From contig CANDRW010000011.1 in the NCBI GenBank assembly GCA_947388675.1, forward strand, positions 1 through 50,515: DNA of 50,515 bases, read 5' to 3'. Position 1 is the first letter of the stretch. Every line of letters begins with the position of its first letter. This document shows positions 17,147-25,938 of the stretch, piece after piece. The stretch is from an uncultured Clostridium sp. GTDB lineage: Bacteria > Bacillota > Clostridia > TANB77 > CAG-508. The notes under the pieces were generated by a model. It made no database searches, had not been told where the DNA came from, and saw nothing but the letters and a program-made list of their open reading frames with translations. The position numbers and the translations under genes are program-made.

Positions 17147-18202
17147 ATGAAATCGATTTTGAGGGTAGTTTTTGTAGTAATTGGAACCATCATAGGGGCA
17201 GGTTTTGCTTCTGGACAAGAAATATGGCTATTTTTTAATCAATATGGAAATTGTGGAGTTATAGGGATGATATTATCTTGTAGTTTATCAGGCTTGATTA
17301 TATATCAAGTATTTCGTATAGCAGAAAAAATGCAAGTAGCATCTTATGACGAATTACTAAAAAAGGTGAGTACACATAGAGTTTTCAATCAAGCGATTTC
17401 TCTTGTTATTTCTTTATTTTTACTCGTGTCATTTTATATTATGGTGGCAGGAATGAGCGCTCTTTTTCATCAAGAGTTTGGTTTTCCTATTTGGGCATGT
17501 TCTATTTTAATGTCCATTTTTTGCTACCTTATTTTACAAAAGGATATGAAAGGCATTATGGCAGTCAATAGTATTCTAATTCCAGCTTTGATTTTATTTA
17601 TTATTTATTTAGGTATACAAAATTTAGATTTTACAGTTTCCTATTTAGAAACAAAAGCAATAGGGCAGGAAAATACATGGCAATGTGGGATTAGTAGCAT
17701 TTTATATGCTAGCTATAATAGTATCATGCTAATACCAATGCTAGTAGAACTAAAGCCATATATTATTTCAAAAGCAAAGGCAAGACAAGTTGGAAGTATA
17801 TGTGCTATTATACTAAGTTTATTAGGTATTAGTTTATTTAGTTTATTGTTAAGAGGGAATGAAAGAATTTACAATTTAGAATTACCTATGATAGAAATTG
17901 TGAAAGATTTTGGAGTAATTTATAGCTATCTATATATAGGAGTAGTTGTGACTGCTATTTTTACAACTGCTATATCAGCAGGATATGGCTTTTTGAAAAA
18001 TCAAGTTAGTAGAAAACAGTTCTCAAAAGGTAATGTGAAGAAGAGAAGAAAACAATATTATCAAAAGGTTTTATTAGCAATATGCATATCTGCGCCGTTT
18101 GTAGCACATATTGGTTTTTCTAACTTAGTTAGCAAGCTATATCCTATGTTTGGACTATTAGGATTAATACAAATAATTTTCTTGTTTAGAAATAAAACAT
18201 AA
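17147..18202 (+). CDS. YkvI-family membrane protein
   Basis: 351-aa integral membrane protein with about ten hydrophobic segments. The opening VVIGTIIGAGFASGQEIWLFF is the signature of the YkvI family, distant relatives of LeuT-fold amino-acid transporters; the GAGFASGQE loop corresponds to the unwound helix of such carriers. The substrate is unknown. It starts right behind the terminator hairpin of the ABC operon and is followed by a conserved hairpin repeat, so it may be a unit of its own. Confidence 0.82.
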   Translation: MKSILRVVFVVIGTIIGAGFASGQEIWLFFNQYGNCGVIGMILSCSLSGLIIYQVFRIAEKMQVASYDELLKKVSTHRVFNQAISLVISLFLLVSFYIMVAGMSALFHQEFGFPIWACSILMSIFCYLILQKDMKGIMAVNSILIPALILFIIYLGIQNLDFTVSYLETKAIGQENTWQCGISSILYASYNSIMLIPMLVELKPYIISKAKARQVGSICAIILSLLGISLFSLLLRGNERIYNLELPMIEIVKDFGVIYSYLYIGVVVTAIFTTAISAGYGFLKNQVSRKQFSKGNVKKRRKQYYQKVLLAICISAPFVAHIGFSNLVSKLYPMFGLLGLIQIIFLFRNKT

Positions 18203-18274
18203 TTCCTTCCTATAGTGGTAAAACAAAAAAGAAAGATATATCACAAGTAGCAAAAACGAAAGTGATATATTTTT
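18196..18274 (+). repeat. Conserved intergenic hairpin, copy 1
   Basis: About 75 bases shared with 20663-20743: AACATAATTCCTTCCTATA(G/T)TGGTAAAACAAAAAAGAAA, then a hairpin. Here the stem is 18234-18244 with 18262-18272 and the loop AAGTAGCAAAAACGAAA. Compared with copy 2, the stem has two compensatory pair changes (T-A to C-G, A-T to C-G), so the structure is conserved. It starts within the last codons of the YkvI gene and has a T-run after it, so it can act as a terminator. Confidence 0.65.
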
Positions 18275-18347
18275 TATGTAACTATTGAAAAAAATGTCAA
18301 GAACTGGTATAAATACAATAGGAAAAAAGAAAGGATAGATACTTGCG

Positions 18348-19556
18348 ATGAAAAAGGTAGTAGAGTTTAAAAAGTCACAAACAGGAAACTTAGAAAACAC
18401 TGGCAAGAAAAGAATGAATAAAAAAAGGCTAATTGTTATCATTTTTATTACTATATTAATTGCAATTATAGCTGTTTGCGCAATAGTCTATACCTATAAC
18501 ATAGAATTCCGAAATTTTATGGATAAGTACATTTTACAAAAAAATATTACAGACGAAAATGTAGCAGTTATTGATATTGATTATGATTCTAACACCAATA
18601 TCATTCCCTATGGAAGATATATTTGCATTTTGGCGGAGAATAACTTAGAACAATACAATTCTAGCGGAAAAAAAGAACAAGAAGTTAAAATAGAAATTAA
18701 CAATCCTATTTATGATACAAATGGAAGATATTTAGTTATAGGAGAAAAAGAAAGTCAAAAACTTTATCTTATTTCAGGAACTCAAATTATATGGGAGAAG
18801 AATGTAGATGGGAATTTAAACAAAGTAACGGTAAATAGAAGCGGATATGTTAGCACTATTATTAGCGGAACAAGTTATAAATCAGTGATTGTTACATATG
18901 ATGATAAAGGAAATGAATTATTTAAATCTTATTTATCTAATACAACTGCTATAGATGCTCGTATTTCACAAGACAATAACTATCTAGGATATGCAGAGAT
19001 TAATACTTCTGGAACAGTGATACAGTCTAATGTTAAAATTATTTCTATGAAGGAAGCGGCAGAAAAAAACACAGAACCAGTATTCAATTATACAGCTCCA
19101 CAAAATAGTTTAATTTTAAGATTGAAATATCAAGAGAAAAATCGCTTAATCTGTGTATATGATGATAGCATTCACATGATAGAAAGCAATGTAGATGTTA
19201 AATTAATGGATTTACAAGATGATAGAAAAATTACTTTTGGAGGTGCACAATTAACAAATTGTATTTACCGAATGGTAGAAGAGTCAACAGGACCATTTAC
19301 AGCAAACACAAATGTAGAAATATATAATATAGCAACTCAAAAGGAAAGCACTTATTTGGTAGAAGGAGTAGTCAAGCATGTTGCAAATTATGATAACATT
19401 ATGGCTCTTAATTTAGGATCAGAAGTAGATTTTATTAATACAAGTGGTTGGCTCCTCAAGCGATATACTTCTAGCCAAGAGGTAAGAAACATTGTTATTT
19501 GCGATGGAATAGCAGGCATTATTTTCAGAGATAAAATTGAATTAGTTAATTTATAG
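18348..19556 (+). CDS. DUF5711-family membrane-anchored beta-propeller-like protein
   Basis: 402-aa protein: a short basic cytoplasmic start, one membrane helix (about 28-50, LIVIIFITILIAIIAVCAIV), then an extracytoplasmic domain of repeated beta strands (NIIPYGRYICILAEN, NGRYLVIGEKESQKLYLI, NNYLGYAEINTSG) like a propeller. This matches DUF5711 as I know it, usually next to CvpA in Clostridia, as here (13 bases). Function unknown; the envelope-gene setting suggests a surface or secretion role. Confidence 0.78.
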   Translation: MKKVVEFKKSQTGNLENTGKKRMNKKRLIVIIFITILIAIIAVCAIVYTYNIEFRNFMDKYILQKNITDENVAVIDIDYDSNTNIIPYGRYICILAENNLEQYNSSGKKEQEVKIEINNPIYDTNGRYLVIGEKESQKLYLISGTQIIWEKNVDGNLNKVTVNRSGYVSTIISGTSYKSVIVTYDDKGNELFKSYLSNTTAIDARISQDNNYLGYAEINTSGTVIQSNVKIISMKEAAEKNTEPVFNYTAPQNSLILRLKYQEKNRLICVYDDSIHMIESNVDVKLMDLQDDRKITFGGAQLTNCIYRMVEESTGPFTANTNVEIYNIATQKESTYLVEGVVKHVANYDNIMALNLGSEVDFINTSGWLLKRYTSSQEVRNIVICDGIAGIIFRDKIELVNL

Positions 19557-19569
19557 AAGGGAGAAAAAA

Positions 19570-20232
19570 ATGAGTATTATTATTGACGCAATTATTTTAG
19601 GAATTTTAGTTTTATGCATTGCACTTGGTTATCGTAAAGGATTAACAGGATCCTTATTAAAAATCATTTCTTTTGTACTAGCTATAGTTATTGCATTTAT
19701 TCTTTTCAAACCAGTATCTAATTTTATTATTGAAAAAACTAACTGGGATGAAAATTTAGAGCAAGGAATTCGTGATACAATTTTAAATAATGATAAGCAA
19801 GAAGAGGTAGCAGCACAAGAAGATAACCAAAATATGCCATCTGTTATGTTAGACTATATTAATAAAAGTGTAGAAAACGCAGGAAATGAAGCAAAAGAAG
19901 CGGTTGTAGATGCTACAGTAAGGCAAGTGGCTATTATGATTATTAACGCAGGAGTATGGTTTGCTTTATTCTTGATAGCTAGAATTATACTAATATTTGT
20001 AAAAGGATTAACGAAAATCATTACTAGTTTACCAATTATCAAACAATTCGATAAATTAGGTGGAATTATCTATGGACTAGTAGAAGCATTTATTGTTATT
20101 TATGCTCTTTTAGCTGTATTATCTTTTATCAGTCCAGTAGTAAGTGGAACAGGAATATTAGATGCAGTTCAAAAGTCATTTATAGGAAGTGTTATGTATA
20201 ATAATAACTTATTATTGAAATTAATTTTCTAA
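19570..20232 (+). CDS. cvpA: CvpA-family membrane protein
   Basis: 220-aa protein with four membrane segments. It opens with IIDAIILGILVLCIALGYRKG, the CvpA signature, has a long insert between the second and third segments and ends ALLAVLSFISPVV. CvpA was found as colicin V production protein; its wider role touches envelope integrity. Good ribosome site (AGAAGGGAG). Co-transcribed with the DUF5711 gene. Confidence 0.88.
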   Translation: MSIIIDAIILGILVLCIALGYRKGLTGSLLKIISFVLAIVIAFILFKPVSNFIIEKTNWDENLEQGIRDTILNNDKQEEVAAQEDNQNMPSVMLDYINKSVENAGNEAKEAVVDATVRQVAIMIINAGVWFALFLIARIILIFVKGLTKIITSLPIIKQFDKLGGIIYGLVEAFIVIYALLAVLSFISPVVSGTGILDAVQKSFIGSVMYNNNLLLKLIF

Positions 20233-20258
20233 GGATAACACAATCTCTCTTTGTTCAA

Positions 20259-20460
20259 ATGACTAACTTAATTAGGGATTATGTTGATGTATCCTTTCCT
20301 GCTCAGGCTGGCATGGCGCTGGCAACGCTAGCTGGCTCAATAACGCTGATCGCGGTTTCGTACGTGGCGGTAATGGCGGGATATTCTCCTTCACCAACGG
20401 CAACAACTGGACTAGCAGCAACAGCTGTGGTCGTGGGGTAGCAGTGGTTAAGTCAGCTGT
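20259..20460 (+). pseudogene. GC-rich remnant of a glycine/asparagine-rich protein gene
   Basis: This stretch is clearly richer in G+C than its surroundings. An open frame from ATG 20259 reads only low-complexity Ala/Val/Thr and is probably not the coding frame. Another frame (about 20300-20460) reads GNASWLNNADRGFVRGG and GIFSFTNGNNWTSSNS then CGRGVAVV, which resembles the C-terminal end of repeat-rich Gly/Asn proteins of the RGGxxxxxxAGxFxF type. It lacks a start and is preceded by a stop, so I take it as a transferred or decayed fragment. Confidence 0.4.
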
Positions 20461-20640
20461 TCGAAGCGTAGCGAGTTACAGATGATTTATGCGGCGGAAC
20501 GAAGTGTAGCGTAAGGTACCGGACTTAAGATAGATGTATGAACGAAGTGAATTACAGATATCTTATGCGAGAGGAATACTTCATGAGCAGACTGAGCCTA
20601 ATATAGCTTATCAGAGGGGAAAACTTTAAGGAGTTTTTTG
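20455..20640. repeat. Hairpin repeats with CGAAG core
   Basis: Intergenic region with several hairpins whose loops share a CGAAG core: CTGT-TCGAAGCG...TTACAG near 20457, GGAACGAAGTGTAGCG near 20492, and AAGATA-TGTA...GAACGAAGTGAAT...TACA-ATATCTT at about 20527-20565. The same GAACGAAG / GTGAATTACAG pieces occur at 24478-24575. They look like a family of small palindromic repeats. Confidence 0.45.
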
Positions 20641-20662
20641 AGTATATCTATATTATTAAAGA

Positions 20663-20743
20663 AACATAATTCCTTCCTATATTGGTAAAACAAAAAAGAA
20701 AACTACATCACAAGTAGTAAGAGCGAAAGTGATGTAGTTTTGT
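20663..20743 (+). repeat. Conserved intergenic hairpin, copy 2
   Basis: Second copy of the element at 18196. Perfect 13-bp stem 20699-20711 (AAAACTACATCAC) with 20729-20741 and loop AAGTAGTAAGAGCGAAA, preceded by the same 40-base leader as copy 1. Loop and leader are conserved while stem pairs co-vary. It lies upstream of the LytR-type gene; function unknown. Confidence 0.65.
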
Positions 20744-20833
20744 TTGTGAAGATTTTATGAATTTTATTGCTAAATTTTATGAAATTTGTTATACTAAGAA
20801 ACGAATTAAATTTTGAAAATAAGGTGAACTAAT

Positions 20834-22126
20834 TTGAGTAAAGGAAAAAGAGCCATAGATAAAAAATCGAAAAGAAGAAAGAAAAGAGGAGTAGGGAAAA
20901 GAATATTTTTATTTATTCTACTAATCCTTTTAGTTGTAGGTGGTTTTATAGGCTACCGAATTCACAAAAATGGTGGAGGCTTGAAAGGGCTTCTTGCCAC
21001 TGCGGTAGGTCATGATGAAAATACTTTAAAAAATCTACCTAAAATTTATTGTGTATTGTTAGGACAAAGCGAAAATCTAACAGACACAATTATGATAGCA
21101 GAATATGACCCGAAAGAGCAACAGGCATCTATACTTTCTATTCCAAGAGATACATTTATTGGCTATAACAAAGCGAATGCAGGTGGCATGGATAAAATTA
21201 ATGCTGTATATCAAACAGGGCCAGAGAATGTTTTAAAAGAGTTAAATGAACTAACTGGCTTAGACATTAAATATTACCTAAAAGTAGATACAGAGGCGTT
21301 TAAAGCATTAGTAGACAAAATTGGTGGTGTTGAGTTTAATGTACCAATTGATATGAAATATGACTCTAAAAGGCAAGACTTGCATATTGACTTAAAAGCA
21401 GGTGTGCAAAAGTTAGATGGTGATAAAGCAGAGCAATTAGTTAGATTTAGACATAACAACGATGGAACAACCTATTCTTATGAATATGGAATGGAAGACT
21501 TAGGAAGAATGAGAACACAAAGGGAATTCCTAAAAGCTCTTGCCAAACAAACATTGAAGGTAGAAAGAATCTTCCAAATTAATGAATTTATTGATATAGC
21601 AAATAAATATGTAGAAACTAACTTAGACTTTGACATTATTAAAGATTATGTGCCATATATTGTAGAATTTGATATGGCAAAATTAAAAACAGAACAATTG
21701 CCAGGAGTGTCTGAGCAAGCAGCAAATACAGGAACTTGGATTTATACTGCAGATGAAGTAAAACTTAAAAAAGTGATAGATGATTTATTTATTAATCCAA
21801 ACAAATTAGATGAAAAGGACAAACAACACAATAGTACAGTAGATACTTCGGGGATTGATAAGACAAACTTAAAAATTGAAGTATTAAATGGGACTTCTAG
21901 TAATACAAAATTAGAAAGAGTAGTAGCGCAATTAGAAAGTGCAGGATATAGTATTAACAAAACAGGGAACACAACAGAAACAGAAAATACTACTATCATT
22001 ACAAGAGGAGAAGTACCAGATTTAGTACAAGAAGATATCAAACAAATTTTAGGAACTCAAACTGTTTCAAATGGCGGAGAAGCAACTATCAACATTACAA
22101 TTATTATAGGAAGAGATTATGAATAA
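20834..22126 (+). CDS. LytR-CpsA-Psr (LCP) family ligase
   Basis: 430-aa protein with a basic start, one membrane helix (about 22-42) and the LCP domain (about 70-245): DTIMIAEYDPKEQQASILSI, then SIPRDTF, KINAVYQTG, the arginine motif LVRFRHNN and DLGRMRTQREFL. LCP enzymes attach wall teichoic acid or other polymers from a lipid carrier to peptidoglycan outside the membrane. A C-terminal LytR_C domain (about 335-425, TNLKIEVLNGTSSN) follows. TTG start with AAGGTGA upstream. A terminator closes the gene. Confidence 0.9.
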   Translation: MSKGKRAIDKKSKRRKKRGVGKRIFLFILLILLVVGGFIGYRIHKNGGGLKGLLATAVGHDENTLKNLPKIYCVLLGQSENLTDTIMIAEYDPKEQQASILSIPRDTFIGYNKANAGGMDKINAVYQTGPENVLKELNELTGLDIKYYLKVDTEAFKALVDKIGGVEFNVPIDMKYDSKRQDLHIDLKAGVQKLDGDKAEQLVRFRHNNDGTTYSYEYGMEDLGRMRTQREFLKALAKQTLKVERIFQINEFIDIANKYVETNLDFDIIKDYVPYIVEFDMAKLKTEQLPGVSEQAANTGTWIYTADEVKLKKVIDDLFINPNKLDEKDKQHNSTVDTSGIDKTNLKIEVLNGTSSNTKLERVVAQLESAGYSINKTGNTTETENTTIITRGEVPDLVQEDIKQILGTQTVSNGGEATINITIIIGRDYE

Positions 22127-22135
22127 ATAACTAAA

Positions 22136-22166
22136 TAGGGGGCGCTATAAATTAGCGCTCCCTTTG
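22136..22166. terminator. Bidirectional terminator
   Basis: GGG-GGCGCTA / TAGCGCTCCC hairpin between the convergent LCP and carboxypeptidase genes, followed by a T-rich stretch. Confidence 0.75.
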
Positions 22167-22172
22167 CGTTTT

Positions 22173-23528
22173 CTATTCAAAATTATTCATTAAAGTGCAA
22201 AGATGCTTTCCACTAGCTCTCCTACTTTTTTTATGCTTATTATATGCCTTAGAATTTTTATAAGAGCGACTACGAGGTCTTGTGTTCTTTTTTGATTTCA
22301 ATAAAGTGAAAAGTAAATACAAGGTAACAATAATTAAGCCAATATGCAATAATAAGGATAAGGTGTTAGAAGGAAGTACATCATCTCCAGCAATTAAATC
22401 AGAAGAATATGATTTTCCATCGATGGTATAAGTAATAGTTCCTACTGTACTGCCAGTGGATATTGGTGCTTTTAACTTATCGATGGAAATTTCAGGATTC
22501 AGAGTTTCGGTACTTGCATTTTTTTCTATTAAAGTTTCGATATTGTCTTTAACTAAGACTTTCAAATTTTTTGTTTCTTCTGTTGCACTGCTAACCTCAA
22601 CTTCTTGCAAAACACTATTTTTTTCTTGAAGAATTTCAATTGCATAATGGTCAAAAGCAGAATCCAATAAAGCAATAGAATCTAAAAATTTTTCACTTAA
22701 ACCCTCTTTCGTAAAATCTGCGCCTAAAACAACGCTAATTACTTCCATATTATCCTTTTTAGCAGCAGCGACTAAGCAATTTCCAGCTTCTCCAGTATAA
22801 CCTGTTTTTACACCAGTAGCATTAGGATAGTAGTAATTACTTTTGGCAGTACTAGTATTTTTTATCAATAAATCATTTGTTGTTTTAAAAGTACGGTCTG
22901 TTTTTGAATATTTATTAGTGGCAGGCAAGGTATACTGTGTTTTTTTCACAATTTTGCGAAAAGTATTATTCTTCATAGCATATTGACCAATTAGTGCTAA
23001 ATCATAAGCAGTAGAAACGTGGTTTTTATTGTGAATACCATTAGGATTTACAAAATGTGTATTTTTACATCCAATTTCTTTTGCTTTTTCATTCATCAAA
23101 TCAGAAAATTTACTCACACTACCAGCTACATGTTCAGCAAGAACAACCGCAGCATCATTTGCAGAAGGAATGAGTAAAACATTTAATAATTGTTCAATGG
23201 TAAGTTCTTCTCCTTCTTTAATATTACACATAACATAATCAGGAGGAATAGAATGAATTGCATTACGACTAACTGTTGCTATATCTGTTAATTCACAGTT
23301 TTCCAAGACCAAGATGGCAGTCATAATTTTTGTGGTGCTAGCAGGATATCTTACTTGATTGCTATTCTTTTCATATAAAATTTTTCCAGAACTAGCTTCC
23401 ATCAAGATACAAGCAGGAGAGTAGGTGGAAAGAGTGGGAGTATCTTTCGCAAAGGAGGTGGTTATAAAAGTTGACGAAATTAGAAAAGTCAATATCAAAA
23501 ATACTATATATTTTAATTTTTTTATCAT
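22173..23528 (-). CDS. dacA: D-alanyl-D-alanine carboxypeptidase (PBP5 type)
   Basis: 451-aa secreted penicillin-binding protein. Signal peptide (about 1-28), then the serine-type domain with S-x-x-K in PASTTKIMTA, S-x-N in LIPSANDAAVVLAEH and K-T-G in GVKTGYTGEAGNC. It trims the terminal D-Ala from peptidoglycan stem peptides. A PBP5-like beta domain (about 290-380) and a C-terminal membrane helix with a basic tail follow. ATG 23528 follows GTGAGGT; a GTG at 23543 is the alternative. It belongs with the LCP gene as wall-metabolism genes but is transcribed convergently. Confidence 0.92.
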   Translation of the reverse strand: MIKKLKYIVFLILTFLISSTFITTSFAKDTPTLSTYSPACILMEASSGKILYEKNSNQVRYPASTTKIMTAILVLENCELTDIATVSRNAIHSIPPDYVMCNIKEGEELTIEQLLNVLLIPSANDAAVVLAEHVAGSVSKFSDLMNEKAKEIGCKNTHFVNPNGIHNKNHVSTAYDLALIGQYAMKNNTFRKIVKKTQYTLPATNKYSKTDRTFKTTNDLLIKNTSTAKSNYYYPNATGVKTGYTGEAGNCLVAAAKKDNMEVISVVLGADFTKEGLSEKFLDSIALLDSAFDHYAIEILQEKNSVLQEVEVSSATEETKNLKVLVKDNIETLIEKNASTETLNPEISIDKLKAPISTGSTVGTITYTIDGKSYSSDLIAGDDVLPSNTLSLLLHIGLIIVTLYLLFTLLKSKKNTRPRSRSYKNSKAYNKHKKSRRASGKHLCTLMNNFE

Positions 23529-23662
23529 ATTTAGAAACCTCACGTTTTATCTATTTTAATTTATGTAGATTGTTCAATTTTAGAAGTGTAAAACAAATAT
23601 AACTATATATGAAAATCAAAATAATTGCAAGTGAGGAATAAAAAATAGAAAGGATGAAGAAG

Positions 23663-24391
23663 ATGGGAAATTTAACAATCAAACAGAAGATAATTATAGG
23701 AGTAATAGTTGGGATAATGGCTATAATCATTGGAATTTATGGATATAGTATGCTTGGACAAGAAGATGATTGGGAAGAAAATGCTTTAGAAACAGATACA
23801 AATTTAGAAAATGAAGTAACAAATCAGGAAATTATTGCAGAAATGGAAAATGTAATAGAGCGAGAAAACAGTGAGCCTTCAAATGAAAAAACAAATGGAT
23901 ATGAAAATTTAGAAGGAAAAATTGTGATACATATAACAGGGGCAGTAAAAAAGACAGGAATTTTGGTATTGCCAGAAGGAGCTAGAATTGCAGATGCTAT
24001 TGATGCAGCTAGTGGACACAAAGAAAGTGCAGACTTGGACGAAGTAAATCTAGCTTATGTATTACAAGATGGGCAAAAAGTATATATTCCTAGCAAAGAA
24101 GATAAAGTGAAATTGGAAAGCAAGGCGTATATCACGAGTGAGAGTGGGAATAATGTCATTGTACAAGCTGTTAATGAAGATAAAAAAGGAGGAAATGGGA
24201 AAGTGAATATTAATACTGCAACGCAAAGTGAATTGGAGAGTTTACCAGGAGTTGGAGAAGCTATTGCTAGTAGAATTATTGAATATCGAGAGCAAAAGGG
24301 AAAGTTTAGTAAGATAGAAGATTTGCAAAATATAAAAGGCATTGGAGATGCAAAATTTAATAATATGAAAGAATATGTTATAGTGCAATAA
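23663..24391 (+). CDS. comEA: ComEA-type DNA-binding protein
   Basis: 242-aa protein: one N-terminal membrane helix, an acidic linker, an SLBB-like domain (IVIHITGAVKKTGILVLPEG, about 85-150) and a C-terminal helix-hairpin-helix pair (VNINTATQSELESLPGVG, about 178-240). It is the competence receptor that binds incoming double-stranded DNA outside the membrane. ATG 23663 has AAAGGA at good spacing; ATG 23654 lies three codons earlier but too close to that site. The presence of comEA does not prove competence; no other com gene is in view. Confidence 0.9.
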   Translation: MGNLTIKQKIIIGVIVGIMAIIIGIYGYSMLGQEDDWEENALETDTNLENEVTNQEIIAEMENVIERENSEPSNEKTNGYENLEGKIVIHITGAVKKTGILVLPEGARIADAIDAASGHKESADLDEVNLAYVLQDGQKVYIPSKEDKVKLESKAYITSESGNNVIVQAVNEDKKGGNGKVNINTATQSELESLPGVGEAIASRIIEYREQKGKFSKIEDLQNIKGIGDAKFNNMKEYVIVQ

Positions 24392-24401
24392 AAAGTGAAA
24401 G

Positions 24402-24423
24402 GCGGAGTTTATTCCGCTTTTTT
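24402..24423 (+). terminator. Terminator after comEA
   Basis: GCGGA / TCCGC hairpin with a six-base loop and a run of T. Confidence 0.75.
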
Positions 24424-24477
24424 ATATTCTAGGAAATCACAACAAATCGTTTTAACGATTTGTGTATATTTCTGTAG

Positions 24478-24575
24478 ATTTCTTAGCTGTTTGAACGAAG
24501 TTAAGTTAGCCGTGCGAGTGAAATGAGTTACGGATAACTTATACGTAACGTAGTGAAGTGAATTACAGCTAAGTA
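24478..24575. repeat. Nested hairpin repeats with CGAAG core
   Basis: Outer stem CTTAGCTG...CAGCTAAG encloses smaller hairpins such as CCGT-GCGAGTGAAATGAGTT-ACGG. GAACGAAG and GTGAATTACAG match pieces of 20455-20640. No gene is seen between comEA and the acyltransferase gene. Confidence 0.45.
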
Positions 24576-24623
24576 ATACTTTAGTGAGATAATTATTGCG
24601 ATTGTTACAAAATCTTAATGCTT

Positions 24624-25694
24624 TTAGCATTTAGATTTTGTTAACATCGCTTTTCTACTTTCACCATATAAAATTGGTAAAAATCTACTAACTATTTTGT
24701 AAGCTAAAAGTGATAGAATAATGGAAATAATAGCCATTAACAAAGCTAAAGAAAATTGAATCAAAATATGTCCAGTTTTTAGGTAAGTAGAAATAATGCC
24801 TAATTTGCTTTGAAAAACAACTAGAGGCATTTTATGAACTACTAAGATAGGAATAGTATGTTTTCCTAAATAAGAAAGTATAGTGCACTTTTTAAAAAAG
24901 GAAAATAAATAACAGTATCCTATTAAAGAAAAAGTGGCAGATAAGATAAAAACTATGTAGCTATTCTGGTAGTTATTATTCATACAACTAATACGACCAT
25001 TGAAAAGATGAATAATAAATCCTAAGCTTAAGGTCGCAATTGTTATTACTAATTTTAATTTATTAGTAGGCATGGGTAATTGTTTTAACTGGTGACCTAG
25101 AAAATAGAAAAATAACATTACTAAGGCAGTTTCAAAGCCAAAAGGATAGGCAGTGTTAAAAAAGTAATAAACAATTCCACCGATTACTAGGAAGAATAGG
25201 GACAAGAATAAGCTTTTATATTTGCAATTTTTAGTTTTTTCGTAAGATATTTTTGCAATAACCACTACTAAGAAATAGCAAGGCAAAAACCATAATGGTG
25301 AATTTTGTACTAAAGTATCGCCATGCCCACTTCCATAAAAGACAGTTAACAAAGAAGAAGCAATATTATTAGAAGTAGTTTCTCCAGTTCCTAAGGAAGT
25401 TTGAATGTTTCCAGCAAATAAATAATAAGGAATTAAGGAAAGAAGCGCAAAAACGAAATAAGGTATTAAGATCCTTTTTGCTTTTCTTTTTATAAAGGGA
25501 ATTAGTTTTTCTTCTTTATTTTCGTGGAATAAATAACCAGAAATAAAGAAAAATAAAGGCACATAAAAAGAAGAGAGATATCTAGATAAGCCAGTAAGCC
25601 CTTTAGAATAGCCAATGCTATGCCCAAAAACAATTAAAAATATAGCAAAGCCTCTTAAAATATTAATCCATTCAATTTGTTTACTTTTTTCCAT
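24624..25694 (-). CDS. Acyltransferase family 3 membrane protein
   Basis: 356-aa integral membrane protein with about ten helices. It opens KQIEWINILRGFAIFLIVFGHSIG, where the RG and the catalytic-type His of the acyltransferase-3 family sit, then PLFFFISGYLFHE. Members transfer acetyl or succinyl groups to surface sugars or peptidoglycan. ATG 25694 follows GGAG; a longer in-frame start at 25712 is weaker. Single gene between repeats and the ICE. Confidence 0.85.
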   Translation of the reverse strand: MEKSKQIEWINILRGFAIFLIVFGHSIGYSKGLTGLSRYLSSFYVPLFFFISGYLFHENKEEKLIPFIKRKAKRILIPYFVFALLSLIPYYLFAGNIQTSLGTGETTSNNIASSLLTVFYGSGHGDTLVQNSPLWFLPCYFLVVVIAKISYEKTKNCKYKSLFLSLFFLVIGGIVYYFFNTAYPFGFETALVMLFFYFLGHQLKQLPMPTNKLKLVITIATLSLGFIIHLFNGRISCMNNNYQNSYIVFILSATFSLIGYCYLFSFFKKCTILSYLGKHTIPILVVHKMPLVVFQSKLGIISTYLKTGHILIQFSLALLMAIISIILSLLAYKIVSRFLPILYGESRKAMLTKSKC

Positions 25695-25843
25695 AAGTAT
25701 TGCTCCATTCAATTTATTTATGATTTTGTATAAAAGAACAACTAAATTATATCATATTTCTTTTAATATGAGGAATATTTTAGAGATTATTGCATAAAAT
25801 ATAAAGATGAAGACAAAAAGAAAGAGTTTTTTGCCTGAATGTA

Positions 25844-25872
25844 TTGACAATAAGGGAAAAAGGAAGTATACT
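25844..25872 (+). promoter_or_regulatory. Strong promoter of the tRNA-fMet gene
   Basis: TTGACA (25844-25849) and TATACT (25867-25872) with a 17-base spacer, about 28 bases before the tRNA. A near-consensus vegetative promoter, now reading into the ICE. Confidence 0.8.
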
Positions 25873-25900
25873 GTAAAAGTAGTCAGATTTAATTAAATAT

Positions 25901-25938
25901 CGCGGGGTGGAGCAGTTGGCAGCTCGTCGGGCTCATAA
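25901..25938 (+). tRNA. 5' half of initiator tRNA-Met, cut in the anticodon loop
   Basis: The 38 bases from CGCGGGG through the D arm and the anticodon stem TCGGG to loop CTCATAA (anticodon CAT at 25934-25936) match initiator tRNA, including the C1 start. The next bases should be CCCGA but are ATACCGACATA, so the gene is broken right after the loop. No 3' half occurs in the window. The ICE begins here. The break is either an integration site whose 3' half lies beyond the right end, or the exon border of an intron-like element. Confidence 0.8.

Noticed and set aside
20259-20441. 60-residue Ala/Val-rich protein
   Set aside because: No ribosome site, unusual composition; another frame of the same stretch looks more protein-like.
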